From the NCBI GenBank assembly GCA_016745315.1, contig CP066886.1, positions 4,650,501 through 4,714,500 on the forward strand: a stretch of DNA of 64,000 nucleotides, written 5' to 3'. This DNA is from Arthrospira sp. PCC 9108. Lineage in GTDB: Bacteria; Cyanobacteriota; Cyanobacteriia; Cyanobacteriales; Microcoleaceae. The notes under the pieces are model-generated. The model was given only the letters and a program-made list of their open reading frames with translations. It did no database searches and was not told where the DNA came from. Positions 36,568-45,932 of the stretch are shown piece by piece; within the stretch, counting starts at the first letter, position 1, and each line of letters begins with the position of its first letter. Both the position numbers and the translations under genes were made by a program.

Positions 36568-37174
36568 TGCGTTACCTTGTGAAACTGTTTACTGCTGCGT
36601 GTTGCCAATTAATTATAAGTAGGTGCGGGTTCACCGGAGTATATGATAATTTGTAGGGGCGGGTTCACTGGGCTATATAGTAGTGACAGATAAATGCACA
36701 TAGCTCCCGCTGCCTAAGCGCTACATCAACCTGCCCTTGTGGGGGGAGGTTCACTGGGCTATATAGTAGTGACAGATGAATGCACTTGCGCGATCGCCCT
36801 CACGAGAGAATATTCTATAGGAATAGGGGCAAAACCCAAGTTTTTTCAGGGTAGGGGCACAAGGACGGGAAAAATTACAGCGACCAACCTATAATTTGGG
36901 GTAGAATGCAGCACATTGTGTAGGATATAATTAAAAATCCCCGTTGGTTTATTCGCGGGGAAAGTAGGGGTGGGTTCACGCCCGGTATATGGTAATTGGT
37001 AGGGGCAGAAGGAATCGATAAATAGCAATAGTAAACTGATAATTTTTTCCCCTACTCCCTCTTCCGCCGCCCTCCCCTAGCTCCTTCCCTAGCTCCCGGA
37101 CAGTGGGATGGGATGGTCTGGAGGGATGTCAAACCTGCCCTAAATCAGTCGCTCGCCCTTGGGGATGAACCAGA
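36568..37174. repeat. Intergenic region with degenerate GGGGCGGGTTCAC repeats
   Basis: 607 bases without a gene. Several partial copies of the GTAGGGGCGGGTTCAC arm occur, and two longer direct repeats with core TCACTGGGCTATATAGTAGT followed by GACAGATGAATGCAC-like sequence lie at about 36666-36700 and 36750-36785. These look like diverged relatives of the arrays at 34.7 and 15.2 kb. CCTCCCCTAGCTCCTTCCCTAGCTCC near 37071 is a short direct repeat (split here: unit CCTAGCTCC). Confidence 0.7.
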
Positions 37175-39499
37175 ATGCGTATTCCACTCGATTACTACCG
37201 AATTTTAGGCTTACCAATCCAAGCGACTGCCGACCAGTTAAAGCAGGCTAGAGGCGATCGCATTCAGCAACTTCCCAGGCGGGAGTATTCTGATCTGGCG
37301 ATCGATGCTAGAAAGCAGTTAATTGATGAAGCCTACGCAGTCCTGTCAGACCCAGACCAACGCGGGGCCTATGACATGGGGTTTCTAGCCAAAACCTACG
37401 ATATCCCCTCAAACCCATCACTGTCGGGGGTAGGAGGGGAAAAGGACACAGATTCTCACCGAGCCAGTATAGAGATAGACGATCGCCAGTTGGTGGGGGC
37501 TTTGCTGATCTTGCAAGAGTTAGGGGAATATGAACAAGTTGTAGCCATGACTCGCCCCTGGGTAGGAACCAGCACTATTGGTCTGAAAGATGGTCGGTTT
37601 GGAGACCCCGATCTAGTTGTGCCGGATATGGTTCTGACGGTAGCCCTAGCATATTTAGAACTGGGTCGGGAACAGTGGCAGTCTCGGCAATATGAAAACG
37701 CTGCTATTTCCCTAGAATCGGGTCAAGATCTGCTGTTACGCGAAAGCCTGTTTGCCAGTCTACGGGGAGAAATGCAGGCAGATCTTTATAAACTGCGCCC
37801 CTATCGGATCATCGAACTGCTACAACTGCCAGAGGTGAAAACTGATGAACGTCGCCGGGGATTGCAGTTGTTGCGGGAAATGCTCCATGAAAGAGGCGGT
37901 ATTGATGGTCATGGTGACGATCGCTCTGGTCTGAATGTGGAGGATTTTCTACGCTTTATCCAGCAATTGCGTAGTTCTTTGACTACCACTGAACAACAGA
38001 CCCTATTTGAGATGGAGGCTCATCGTCCCTCCGCCGTTAGCACATACCTAGCCGTTTATGCTTTATTGGCTCAGGGATTTGCACGCGCCCAACCGGCTCT
38101 GATTCGCAAAGCTAAGTTAATGTTAATGCAGTTGGGTCGCCGTCAGGATGTGCATTTGGAAAAGGCGGTTTGTTGTCTGTTACTAGGACAGACTGAAGAA
38201 GCTAGTCGTGCCCTGGATTTGAGCCAAGAACAAGAAGCGATCGCCTTTATTCGCGAAAATTCTGTCGATTCCCCAGACCTGTTACCCGGGTTATGTCTGT
38301 ATGCAGAACACTGGTTAGCCGAAGAGGTTTTTCCCCATTTCCGAGATTTGCAAAATCAGTCAGTTTCTCTCAAAGAATATTTTGCTAATAAGCAGGTTCA
38401 ATCTTATTTAGAGGCACTTCCCGCCGAGGCGCGTGCCACATCCAATGAGTGGGTCGTAGTACAACCTCGCCGCAGCAGTAGGTCAGATCATGAATTGACT
38501 TACGCACAATCGGGATCGACCCCCGCAGTTTCAACATCTGCAAATCCCGCTCAATCAGCACCTTACTCCTCTAGTCCTGATGGTCTAAGCAATGGGCATT
38601 CGCCTACCGGTTCTGTGGGAATGCCTACAGGCTCTCAGTCATCCCATAGTGGTGCTAATTCTCCCTCCGCACAGGTTCCCAAAACCACCCCCCCAGGTAG
38701 ATTCAATCAATCGACTAATGAATCTACCTACCTCCAAAAACCAGCCAGAGGGAGTTCATCTAAATCTCATCAACCCTCTCCGGTGGCATCTTCTAGCGCT
38801 GCCGGATTAAACGGTACTCCTACGGCTAATCTGCCACCACTGGGTCAGGGTAGCCCTCAACCTAACTCTCCCAGACGAACTAGAGGAAAGGGAACCCATG
38901 AATCCAACTACAAGGTTAAAAGATTAATCTTGGTAGCCTTAGTGGGATTGTTTGGGATTTGGTTATTATGGATGATTTTGAGTGCCATTTTTGGTTGGAT
39001 TGGTAATGCCCTAGAGGGAATGGGTGGACCGAGATTGACAGCCGATGGGCCAGAAATCCGCCTTGATAATTCTCCGATCGCTATTCCTGAACCCGAACCA
39101 GACAACCCCCTAGCGGCTGACCTGGACCCCACTGTAGCCCAACAGGTAGTTAATCAGTGGTTGACTGCTAAATCTGCCGCTCTAGGTCCTGAACATCAAA
39201 CTCAAGGATTAAGGGAAATTTTGGTTGAGCCTTCCCTGGCTCGGTGGATGGGGCTTTCCGAGTCATTAAGGCAGGAAAATTCCCACAGGCGTTTTCAGCA
39301 TGAAGTTAGGGTCCAGAGTGTTGATGTCAATGAGAATAATCCCAATCAAGGTACTGTTGATGCTCAGGTGCGGGAAGTTACCCAATTCTATCAAGGTAAT
39401 CAAATGGAGAGGTCTGAGGATAGCACCCTACAAGTTCGATATCAACTCGTCCGAGATCAGGGTCCTTGGCGGATACGGGATTGGGATATAATTCGTTAG
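37175..39499 (+). CDS. ftn2: Cell division protein Ftn2/ZipN (ARC6 homologue)
   Basis: Membrane anchor of FtsZ in cyanobacteria. 774 residues. N-terminal J-like domain (LDYYRILGLPIQATADQLKQ to LSDPDQRGAYDMGF, residues 4-70), a long helical cytosolic region (about 90-420), a Ser/Pro/Asn-rich linker (about 430-570), one transmembrane helix (LILVALVGLFGIWLLWMIL, about 588-606) and a C-terminal IMS domain (AQQVVNQWLTAKSAALG to WRIRDWDII) expected in the periplasm. The J domain lacks the HPD motif, as is usual for this family. Start at ATG CGT ATT CCA fits the family. Confidence 0.94.
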   Translation: MRIPLDYYRILGLPIQATADQLKQARGDRIQQLPRREYSDLAIDARKQLIDEAYAVLSDPDQRGAYDMGFLAKTYDIPSNPSLSGVGGEKDTDSHRASIEIDDRQLVGALLILQELGEYEQVVAMTRPWVGTSTIGLKDGRFGDPDLVVPDMVLTVALAYLELGREQWQSRQYENAAISLESGQDLLLRESLFASLRGEMQADLYKLRPYRIIELLQLPEVKTDERRRGLQLLREMLHERGGIDGHGDDRSGLNVEDFLRFIQQLRSSLTTTEQQTLFEMEAHRPSAVSTYLAVYALLAQGFARAQPALIRKAKLMLMQLGRRQDVHLEKAVCCLLLGQTEEASRALDLSQEQEAIAFIRENSVDSPDLLPGLCLYAEHWLAEEVFPHFRDLQNQSVSLKEYFANKQVQSYLEALPAEARATSNEWVVVQPRRSSRSDHELTYAQSGSTPAVSTSANPAQSAPYSSSPDGLSNGHSPTGSVGMPTGSQSSHSGANSPSAQVPKTTPPGRFNQSTNESTYLQKPARGSSSKSHQPSPVASSSAAGLNGTPTANLPPLGQGSPQPNSPRRTRGKGTHESNYKVKRLILVALVGLFGIWLLWMILSAIFGWIGNALEGMGGPRLTADGPEIRLDNSPIAIPEPEPDNPLAADLDPTVAQQVVNQWLTAKSAALGPEHQTQGLREILVEPSLARWMGLSESLRQENSHRRFQHEVRVQSVDVNENNPNQGTVDAQVREVTQFYQGNQMERSEDSTLQVRYQLVRDQGPWRIRDWDIIR

Positions 39500-39672
39500 C
39501 TTTGGCCACACCCAGACCCGCACTCCAATTTTGACAATTTTTAACAAAATGTGGCGGAATTCCCCTTCCTCGCTTGCAGGGAGGGGATGAATAGCAACCA
39601 ATAAACAAACTGAGCGATCGCGAATCCTCGGATGAGCAGCTACAATGTTATCGGCAACAGCAAATAACGATA

Positions 39673-40887
39673 ATGTATAAGGCGTACAAGTATCGCATCT
39701 ACCCAACCGACGACCAAAAAGCGTCTCTCGCCAAGGCGTTTGGATGCTGTCGTTGGTATTGGAATTTGGCACTCAACCTATGCCAAGAAACATATCTCAA
39801 GACAGGCAAAGGATTATCTCGTGGATATATCCAGGGTCTGTTGCCAGGGTTAAAAAAGGAATACCCTTGGCTAACGGATGCCTATTCCCAGTCTTTGCAA
39901 GTTGTTGCTCTCAATCTTTCCACTGCCTACAAAAACTTCTTTGAGAAGCGGGCGCAATTGCCCCGTTTCAAGTCAAAGCATGGTCGGCAGTCATTAAGTT
40001 ATCCCGCCAACGTTAAGTTTGAGGGAGACTATATCAAACTACCTGGGAAGATTGGGCTAGTCTACTGCCATCGTCATCGAGAATTTGAAGGGACAATCAA
40101 AACTGTGACGGTCTCCCAAAATTCTGATGGACAATACTATGCTTAGGTATTGGTGGATGATGGGAAAGAAACTCCGAGTCAGTCTACCGAAGGTAAAGCG
40201 GTTGGCATTGACGTTGGATTGACTCATTTCGCCATTACCAGTGATGGGTCAAAGTATGATAATCCCCGTCATGGCGACAAACATCACCGTAACCTTAAAC
40301 GCCAACAACAAAAACTATCCCGGAAGCAAAAGGGTAGTCAGAATAGAACTAAAGCCAAACAAAAAGTAGCTAAGGTTCATGGCAAGATTGCCCGTTGCCG
40401 TGAGGACTTTCTACACAAACTATCCCGCCAGATAGTCAACGAAAACCAAGTTATTGCTGTAGAGAATCTGAATGTAAAAGGGATGGTAAGAAACCCCAAA
40501 CTAGCCAAGGCGATTAGTGATGTAGGCTGGGGAATGTTTACCACAATGCTTAAATATAAAGCGGAGTGGGAAGGAAAAACCTATATTGAGGTTGACCGTT
40601 TCTTTGCATCCTCTAAAACCTGTCACGTTTGCCTCAACCGAGTAGATAGTTTGTCGTTAGATATTCGTCAATGGCAATGTCAACATTGTGGGACTTGCCA
40701 TGATCGAGATGTCAACGCGGCACAAAACATCAGAAATGAAGCCTTGCGGATACTTCGACTATGCTCAGTACAAGTATTGTCGTTGGGAACCAGCGATACT
40801 GCCTGGGGAGGGAGTGTAAGACAACCTGGCAAAACATCGGTTTTGTTAGATGCAGTTCCCGTTGAATCAGGAAGCCCCATCCTCTAG
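39673..40887 (+). pseudogene. tnpB: TnpB of an IS200/IS605-type element, interrupted by one amber codon
   Basis: 404-codon frame for an RNA-guided nuclease TnpB. The N-terminal part (YKYRIYPTDDQKASLAKAFG, then CCRWYWNLALNLCQ) is intact. At codon 158 (TAG, 40144-40146) the frame stops after QNSDGQYYA and resumes without shift as VLVDDGKETPS. All RuvC residues are kept: Asp180 (GIDVGLTHF), Glu264 (VENLNVKG) and Asp346 (HDRDVNAAQN), as is the zinc finger with C317, C320, C336 and C339. One sense change would restore the gene; expression as two polypeptides or read-through is conceivable. No tnpA lies next to it. Confidence 0.9.
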
Positions 40888-40926
40888 GGCGGCAGGGTGG
40901 GGTACTTCACGAATCTACCTACAACC
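40720..40926 (+). ncRNA. Possible TnpB guide RNA (omega/reRNA) and element right end
   Basis: By position: IS605-type guide RNAs overlap the 3' end of tnpB and run across the right end into flanking DNA. Here the tnpB end and right end can form an 8-bp hairpin, CCCCATCC (40875-40882) with GGGTGGGG (about 40894-40901), followed by TACTTCAC at 40903-40910, a usual element terminus. Bases from about 40911 would then act as guide. Boundaries are inferred from family layout, not measured. Confidence 0.35.
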
Positions 40927-40951
40927 CCAGGCCCACGCCGGGGATTTTTTT
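40925..40951 (+). terminator. Intrinsic terminator downstream of tnpB
   Basis: CCCC-A-GGC pairs with GCC-GGGG around CCAC (40925-40943), followed by ATTTTTTT. Confidence 0.7.
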
Positions 40952-41176
40952 GGGGATGCAGACGATCCCCAATTCCATGATATATCATGAAACTATGACA
41001 CAATGATCCCAAAAACCTTATAAAACAGTATATTTACTTATAATTTTTGGGATTACCCCTTGACCCCTCTGGATATTTTCTGCAATATGTTGATTAACGA
41101 GAGCGATCCCCACGATCCCAAAGAAAATCTACAGAGCCAACAGCCTGCTGTCTGAACACATGGAGATCACCAACCT

Positions 41177-43894
41177 ATGGCCAAAGAAAGACCCCCCTTG
41201 GAAGAAATGACATTGCGACAATTACGCAAAGTCGCCAGCGAGTACAGTATTTCTCGCTATAGCCGAATGCGTAAAGCCCAGCTTTTAGCTGCCATTCAAG
41301 ATATTGAACGTCAAAGATTTTCATCCCCTAGTCAATCCCGTACTTTGGAGGCAAAAGCAGAAGTGGAAGTAGCAAAGTTTACATTAGGCCAGGAAGAACA
41401 AACAGATGATTTCCTGTCCTCAGTTGATGAAAATCTAGTGGAACTTGGCAGCGGATATAGTGAAAGTCGCGTAGTTATGATGGCAAGAGACCCGGAATGG
41501 GCTTATGCTTACTGGGATATCTCCAGTCAACAAAAAGAACAATTCCGGCGATTAGGTGGGCAACAACTGGCTTTACGGATTTATGACGTAACAGGTATAA
41601 ATCTCAGCAATCAGAGTCCCCACAGCGTTCAGGAATACCCTTGCGATGAAATGGCGCGGGAATGGTATTTACCAATTCCTGTAAGCGATCGCGATTATGT
41701 GATCGAAATTGGCTACCGTTGCGCTGATGGTCGCTGGTTAGCTATGGCCCGTTCCCAGGCGGTTCGGATTCCCCCCATTTATCCCTCTGAGTGGATTGAT
41801 GACCAATTCATTACAGTATCTTGGGGTGATGAACTCAAAGGTCAAACTTTTGCCCAACTATCACCCCCTGGCTTATCTTATGGCGATCGCATTTACGACG
41901 ACCTCTTCAATCTAGCCAAAGAAGCAGAAGCTCAACGCATCGCTGGTTCCCTATTTGGTTCCATGCACCATGTTTCCAGTTTCCAACATGGCATCAGTTC
42001 CTATATTTTCCCCTCTGGTGTCGGTAAGTGGGCATCAGGTGTCGGTGAAACTATGTCCGGTGTCGGAATGTCCGGTGTCGGCTTAGGCGTAACTCAATCC
42101 GGTTCCGCCCTAGGTTACTCCATGTGTGTCGGAATGTCCGGTGTCGGCTTAGGCGTAACTCAATCCGGTTCCGCCCTAGGTTACTCCATGTCCGGTGTGG
42201 GAATGACTGAATCCGGTTCCGCCCTAGGCTATTCTATGTCCGGTGTCGGTATGTCCGGTGTCGGCTTAGGTTACTCCATCTCCGGTGTCGGAATGTCCGG
42301 TGTCGGCTTAGGGATAACTGAATCCGGTGTCGGCTTAGGTTACTCCATCTCCGGTGTGGGAATGTCCGGTGTCGGTTTAGGTTACTCCATCTCCGGTGTC
42401 GGAATGTCCGGTGTCGGCTTAGGGATAACTGAATCCGGTGTCGGTTTAGGTTACTCCATCTCCGGTGTGGGAATGTCCGGTGTCGGTTTAGGTTACTCCA
42501 TCTCCGGTGTGGGAATGTCCGGTGTCGGCTTAGGCGTAACAGAATCCGGTGTCGGTTTAGGTTACTCCATCTCCGGTGTGGGAATGTCCGGTGTCGGCTT
42601 AGGCGTAACAGAATCCGGTGTCGGTTTAGGTTACTCCATGTCCGGTGTGGGAATGTCCGGTGTCGGCTTAGGCGTAACAGAATCCGGTGTCGGTTTAGGT
42701 TACTCCATGTCCGGTGTGGGAATGTCCGGTGTCGGCTTAGGCCTAACAGAATCCGGTGTGGGAATGTCCGGTGTCGGTATGGGTTACTCCATGTCCGGCG
42801 TGGGAATGACCGAATCCGGTTCCGCCCTAGGCTATTCTATGTCCGGTGTGGGAATGTCCGGTGTCGGTATGGGTTACTCCATGTCCGGTGCTTCAATCAC
42901 CGAATCCGGTTCCGCCCTAGGTTACTCCATGTCCGGGGTGGGAATGTCCGGTGTCGGTATGGGTTACTCCATGTCCGGCGTGGGAATGACCGAATCCGGT
43001 TCCGCCCTAGGCTATTCTATGTCCGGTGTGGGAATGTCCGGTGTCGGTATGGGTTACTCCATGTCCGGTGCTTCAATCACCGAATCCGGTTCCGCCCTAG
43101 GTTACTCCATGTCCGGGGTGGGAATGTCCGGTGTCGGTATGGGTTACTCCATGTCCGGTGCTTCAATCACTGAATCGGGTTCCGCCCTAGGTTACTCCAT
43201 GTCCGGGGTGGGAATGTCCGGTGTCGGTATGGGTTACTCCATGTCCGGCGTGGGAATGACCGAATCAGGTTCCGCCCTAGGTTACTCTATGTCCGGTGTG
43301 GGAATGTCCGGTGTCGGTATGGGTTACTCCATGTCCGGTGCTTCAATCACCGAATCGGGTTCCGCCCTAGGTTACTCCATGTCCGGTGTGGGAATGTCCG
43401 GTGTCGGTATGGGTTACTCCATGTCCGGTGCTTCAATCACCGAATCGGGTTCCGCCCTAGGTTACTCCATGTCCGGGGTGGGAATGTCCGGTGTCGGTAT
43501 GGCGGAACGGATGTCTGGTATTGGTTTTACCATGTCCGGTGCCGCCCTAGGCTACTCGATGTCCGGTATTGGGATGTCTGGTATTGGGATGGCTGCATCA
43601 ATGCCTCCCATTCGTCCCCGTAAATTCTGGTTGGTGGCTGATGCTGAGTTAATCATTTATGGTGCTACTGAGCCTGATGCTAAGGTTAGTATTGGCGGAC
43701 GACCGATTAAACTCAATCCTGATGGTACTTTCCGATTCCAAATGTATTTCCCTGATGGTCAATTTGACTATCCGATTATGGCGGTTGCTGCTGATGGTGA
43801 GCAAACCCGTTCGATTCACATGAAGTTTAATCGTGAAACTCCTGAACGTCACACTAATACCCGCGAGGAAGCGGTTTTAGAGTGGGTGGGCTAG
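41177..43894 (+). CDS. DUF4912-type protein with large SGVG/GYSM glycine repeat region
   Basis: 905 residues. Residues 8-45 (EMTLRQLRKVASEYSISRYS) look like a Rho-N/SAP-like helix-hairpin. A DUF4912-like domain follows (about 90-215: MMARDPEWAYAYWDIS, LRIYDVTG, REWYLPIPVSDRDYVIEIGY). Residues about 285-815 are tandem repeats built from SGVG, with GYSM, TESGSALGYSM and SGASITES; later units are 30 residues (90 bp), almost identical at DNA level. The C-terminal 90 residues (RKFWLVADAELIIYGATEPD, GTFRFQMYFPDGQ) resemble a small beta-sandwich. The repeat is free of charge except Glu in TESG and resembles elastin-like or amyloid-prone sequence. No signal peptide. Function unknown. Confidence 0.85.
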   Translation: MAKERPPLEEMTLRQLRKVASEYSISRYSRMRKAQLLAAIQDIERQRFSSPSQSRTLEAKAEVEVAKFTLGQEEQTDDFLSSVDENLVELGSGYSESRVVMMARDPEWAYAYWDISSQQKEQFRRLGGQQLALRIYDVTGINLSNQSPHSVQEYPCDEMAREWYLPIPVSDRDYVIEIGYRCADGRWLAMARSQAVRIPPIYPSEWIDDQFITVSWGDELKGQTFAQLSPPGLSYGDRIYDDLFNLAKEAEAQRIAGSLFGSMHHVSSFQHGISSYIFPSGVGKWASGVGETMSGVGMSGVGLGVTQSGSALGYSMCVGMSGVGLGVTQSGSALGYSMSGVGMTESGSALGYSMSGVGMSGVGLGYSISGVGMSGVGLGITESGVGLGYSISGVGMSGVGLGYSISGVGMSGVGLGITESGVGLGYSISGVGMSGVGLGYSISGVGMSGVGLGVTESGVGLGYSISGVGMSGVGLGVTESGVGLGYSMSGVGMSGVGLGVTESGVGLGYSMSGVGMSGVGLGLTESGVGMSGVGMGYSMSGVGMTESGSALGYSMSGVGMSGVGMGYSMSGASITESGSALGYSMSGVGMSGVGMGYSMSGVGMTESGSALGYSMSGVGMSGVGMGYSMSGASITESGSALGYSMSGVGMSGVGMGYSMSGASITESGSALGYSMSGVGMSGVGMGYSMSGVGMTESGSALGYSMSGVGMSGVGMGYSMSGASITESGSALGYSMSGVGMSGVGMGYSMSGASITESGSALGYSMSGVGMSGVGMAERMSGIGFTMSGAALGYSMSGIGMSGIGMAASMPPIRPRKFWLVADAELIIYGATEPDAKVSIGGRPIKLNPDGTFRFQMYFPDGQFDYPIMAVAADGEQTRSIHMKFNRETPERHTNTREEAVLEWVG
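42034..43590 (+). repeat. In-frame coding minisatellite (SGVG repeats)
   Basis: About 1.55 kb of in-frame repeats. The short core is TCCGGTGTCGGAATG (SGVGM) and its variants; the higher-order unit of 90 bp recurs from about 42800 onward. One unit near 42122 reads ATGTGTGTCGGAATG, giving MCVGM, the only cysteine in the repeat. High identity between units implies recent expansion or homogenisation and likely length variation between strains. Confidence 0.9.
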
Positions 43895-43955
43895 GATATT
43901 CACTGATATAACCGATAATGAGAGTTTGATCTTAGCAATTGCGAATTAAGAATAT

Positions 43956-43999
43956 GAGCCGGCGTTTTCCAGATGCGAAACCTCCCGGCTCAATTTTTG
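43956..43999 (+). terminator. Probable terminator of the DUF4912-type gene
   Basis: GAGCCGG (43956-43962) pairs with CCGGCTC (43985-43991) around a 22-base loop, followed by AATTTTTG. The loop is long for a standard terminator. Confidence 0.5.
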
Positions 44000-44099
44000 T
44001 CTGTGCGATCGCTCTTAGTATGGCAGCTAGCAAAGACCAGGTATGCCTAGACCGTTGAAGATGATAACCTGTAATTAGGGGTAAATAATACAAAAAACT

Positions 44100-44927
44100 A
44101 TGGTGAGCGAGAAATTACAACAACTTCAATCCCTATTTACTGGAATGGAGCAGGCTTTAATTGCCTATTCGGGAGGGATAGATAGTACCTTGGTGGCGAA
44201 AATTGCCTATGATATTTTGGGCGATCGCGCTTTGGCTGTCACGGCTGTTTCCCCTTCCCTGTTACCAGAAGATTTGGAAGATGCTCGCATTCAGGCGGCG
44301 ATGATTGGCATATCTCATGAGGAAATCTACACTCAGGAAATGGCTAATCCTAATTACACCGATAACCCGGTTAACCGTTGTTATTTCTGCAAAAGTGAAC
44401 TGCATGACCAGCTTAAACCCTTGGCTAGACAACGGGGTTATTTATATATCGTTGATGGTGTGAATGCTGATGATTTGCGGGACTATCGTCCGGGGGTGAA
44501 AGCAGCTAAGGAAAGGGGGGTGCGATCGCCTTTAGCGGAGGTGGGAGTTACTAAAGCTGAGGTGCGGGAAATCTCTAAATACCTGGGGTTAAGTTGCTGG
44601 GATAAGCCTTCTCAACCTTGTTTAAGTTCCCGTTTTCCCTATGGAGAAGAAATCACTATCGCTAAATTGCAGAGGGTCGGACGTGCTGAGGTTTATTTGC
44701 GCCGCCTGGGTTGGCAAAATCTGCGGGTGCGCTCTGAGGGAGACACAGCTAGGATTGAACTGCCACCAGCACAAATTAAGGACTTTATCATTAAAAATGA
44801 TTTGCCAGTTTTGGTGCAAACTTTTCAGGCATTGGGTTTTCTGTATGTTACCTTAGACCTAGAGGGATATCGTAGTGGTAAATTAAACCAAGTATTACAA
44901 CCGGAACTTCTGGCTAACTACGGCTAA
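44100..44927 (+). CDS. larE: ATP-dependent sacrificial sulfur transferase LarE-like
   Basis: PP-loop protein that adenylates and sulfurates the nickel-pincer cofactor precursor. 275 residues. The PP-loop SGGIDST lies at about residues 22-28; NPVNRCYFCKSEL is the family Cys motif; DGVNADDLRDYRPG and PLAEVGVTKAEVRE follow; CLSSRFPYGE carries the cysteine that in LarE of this class is sacrificed as sulfur donor. LarB and LarC genes are not in the window, so a role in another sulfuration cannot be excluded. Its stop overlaps by four bases the stop of the convergent membrane protein gene. Confidence 0.88.
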   Translation: MVSEKLQQLQSLFTGMEQALIAYSGGIDSTLVAKIAYDILGDRALAVTAVSPSLLPEDLEDARIQAAMIGISHEEIYTQEMANPNYTDNPVNRCYFCKSELHDQLKPLARQRGYLYIVDGVNADDLRDYRPGVKAAKERGVRSPLAEVGVTKAEVREISKYLGLSCWDKPSQPCLSSRFPYGEEITIAKLQRVGRAEVYLRRLGWQNLRVRSEGDTARIELPPAQIKDFIIKNDLPVLVQTFQALGFLYVTLDLEGYRSGKLNQVLQPELLANYG

Positions 44928-45364
44928 ATTATACTGGCTAGGTGATGAAGTTGCCAACCGACTACTAGCCCCAGCATTGACACGAGACACAGGACTAAAA
45001 ATGCCTGCCAGTTTTTGGTGCTGTGGGTTTGTAGTTCCATACGGGTGAGGATAGTGGCGGATAAAGCCATCAGAATGGTGGTAAAAACTTCCATATGGGT
45101 GGCTAGGACTACCAATAAGAAAGCACCAAACACTACAGATAAAAAAGCGCCAAGATTAGACTGAAACCAGCGATTGAGAGGACGGCTTAAATTCTCTAAT
45201 GGAACTGTCAAAAATAGGGCGATTAAGATGATGATTAATTTAATAATTACCCACAAGTGCCACTCTATTTTTAGGTTAAATAAACCCCACCCAAACACCA
45301 TATAGGTGAGCATCAACAAGAAAATTGAAACCCAAAGCATAGGGGCTATTTGATGGGATGTCAT
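44924..45364 (-). CDS. Four-helix membrane protein, unknown function
   Basis: 146 residues from the ATG at 45362-45364 (MTSHQIAPMLWVSIFL). A start 20 codons earlier would overlap the upstream ferredoxin gene by 46 bases and adds no plausible sequence, so it is rejected. Hydrophobic segments: MLWVSIFLLMLTYMVFGWG, LWVIIKLIIILIALFLTVP, AFLSVVFGAFLLVVLAT and AFLVLCLVSMLGLVVGW. No family recognised. It begins 14 bases after the NIL-ferredoxin stop on the same strand, likely co-transcribed with it. Confidence 0.75.
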   Translation of the reverse strand: MTSHQIAPMLWVSIFLLMLTYMVFGWGLFNLKIEWHLWVIIKLIIILIALFLTVPLENLSRPLNRWFQSNLGAFLSVVFGAFLLVVLATHMEVFTTILMALSATILTRMELQTHSTKNWQAFLVLCLVSMLGLVVGWQLHHLASII

Positions 45365-45378
45365 GGGTAGGATATCTA

Positions 45379-45783
45379 TTATAAATTGGTGGAAATTGCT
45401 TGTAGGGGACAGGTGGGAATACACTGTTCACAGACAATACAACGCGATCGCGTAAATGTTAGATAAAAGGTTTCGGGATTGAGAGTGAGTGCTTCTGTGG
45501 GACATACACCTGTACATAGTCCACAGTCTACGCAGCTTTGTTCATCAATGATAATTTCTCGACTGGCCAGGGAAACTGTGACGTTTTGAGATTGCATCCA
45601 ATCGATCGCCGCCTCGAGTTGGTCTATATCTCCGGATAACTCTACTACCAGTTTTCCTACCTGATTAGGGGCCACTTGCGCTCTAATAATATTAGCAGCT
45701 ACATTAAAATCTTTGGCCAGTCGGTAGGTAATTGGCATCTGCACTGAACGTTTGGGAAAAGTCAAAGTGACTCGTTTTTTCAT
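45379..45783 (-). CDS. NIL domain plus 2x[4Fe-4S] ferredoxin-like protein
   Basis: 134 residues. The N-terminal NIL domain (about 1-75: VTLTFPKRSVQMPITYRLAK, VGKLVVELSG) is an ACT-like ligand-binding fold best known from MetN. The C-terminus has two cluster motifs, CVDCGLCTGVCP and CIVCEQCIPTCP, each with the Cys-x2-Cys-x2-Cys-x3-Cys-Pro pattern. Such proteins are widespread in cyanobacteria and plastid-like contexts; a role in electron transfer linked to sulfur or methionine metabolism is inferred from the NIL domain, without direct evidence here. Confidence 0.88.
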   Translation of the reverse strand: MKKRVTLTFPKRSVQMPITYRLAKDFNVAANIIRAQVAPNQVGKLVVELSGDIDQLEAAIDWMQSQNVTVSLASREIIIDEQSCVDCGLCTGVCPTEALTLNPETFYLTFTRSRCIVCEQCIPTCPLQAISTNL

Positions 45784-45932
45784 GCTGCCCGCCAGTATAC
45801 AGCAGTTCCATCATACCATGCGATCGCCAATGGTGGCTGGTTTGGTGGGGCGATCGCTTTCTATTTTCCCCGCACTCGTCGAATTCGCTACACTGTACCC
45901 TAATCGATTATCTCTGTGACTAGCTGCATTAA

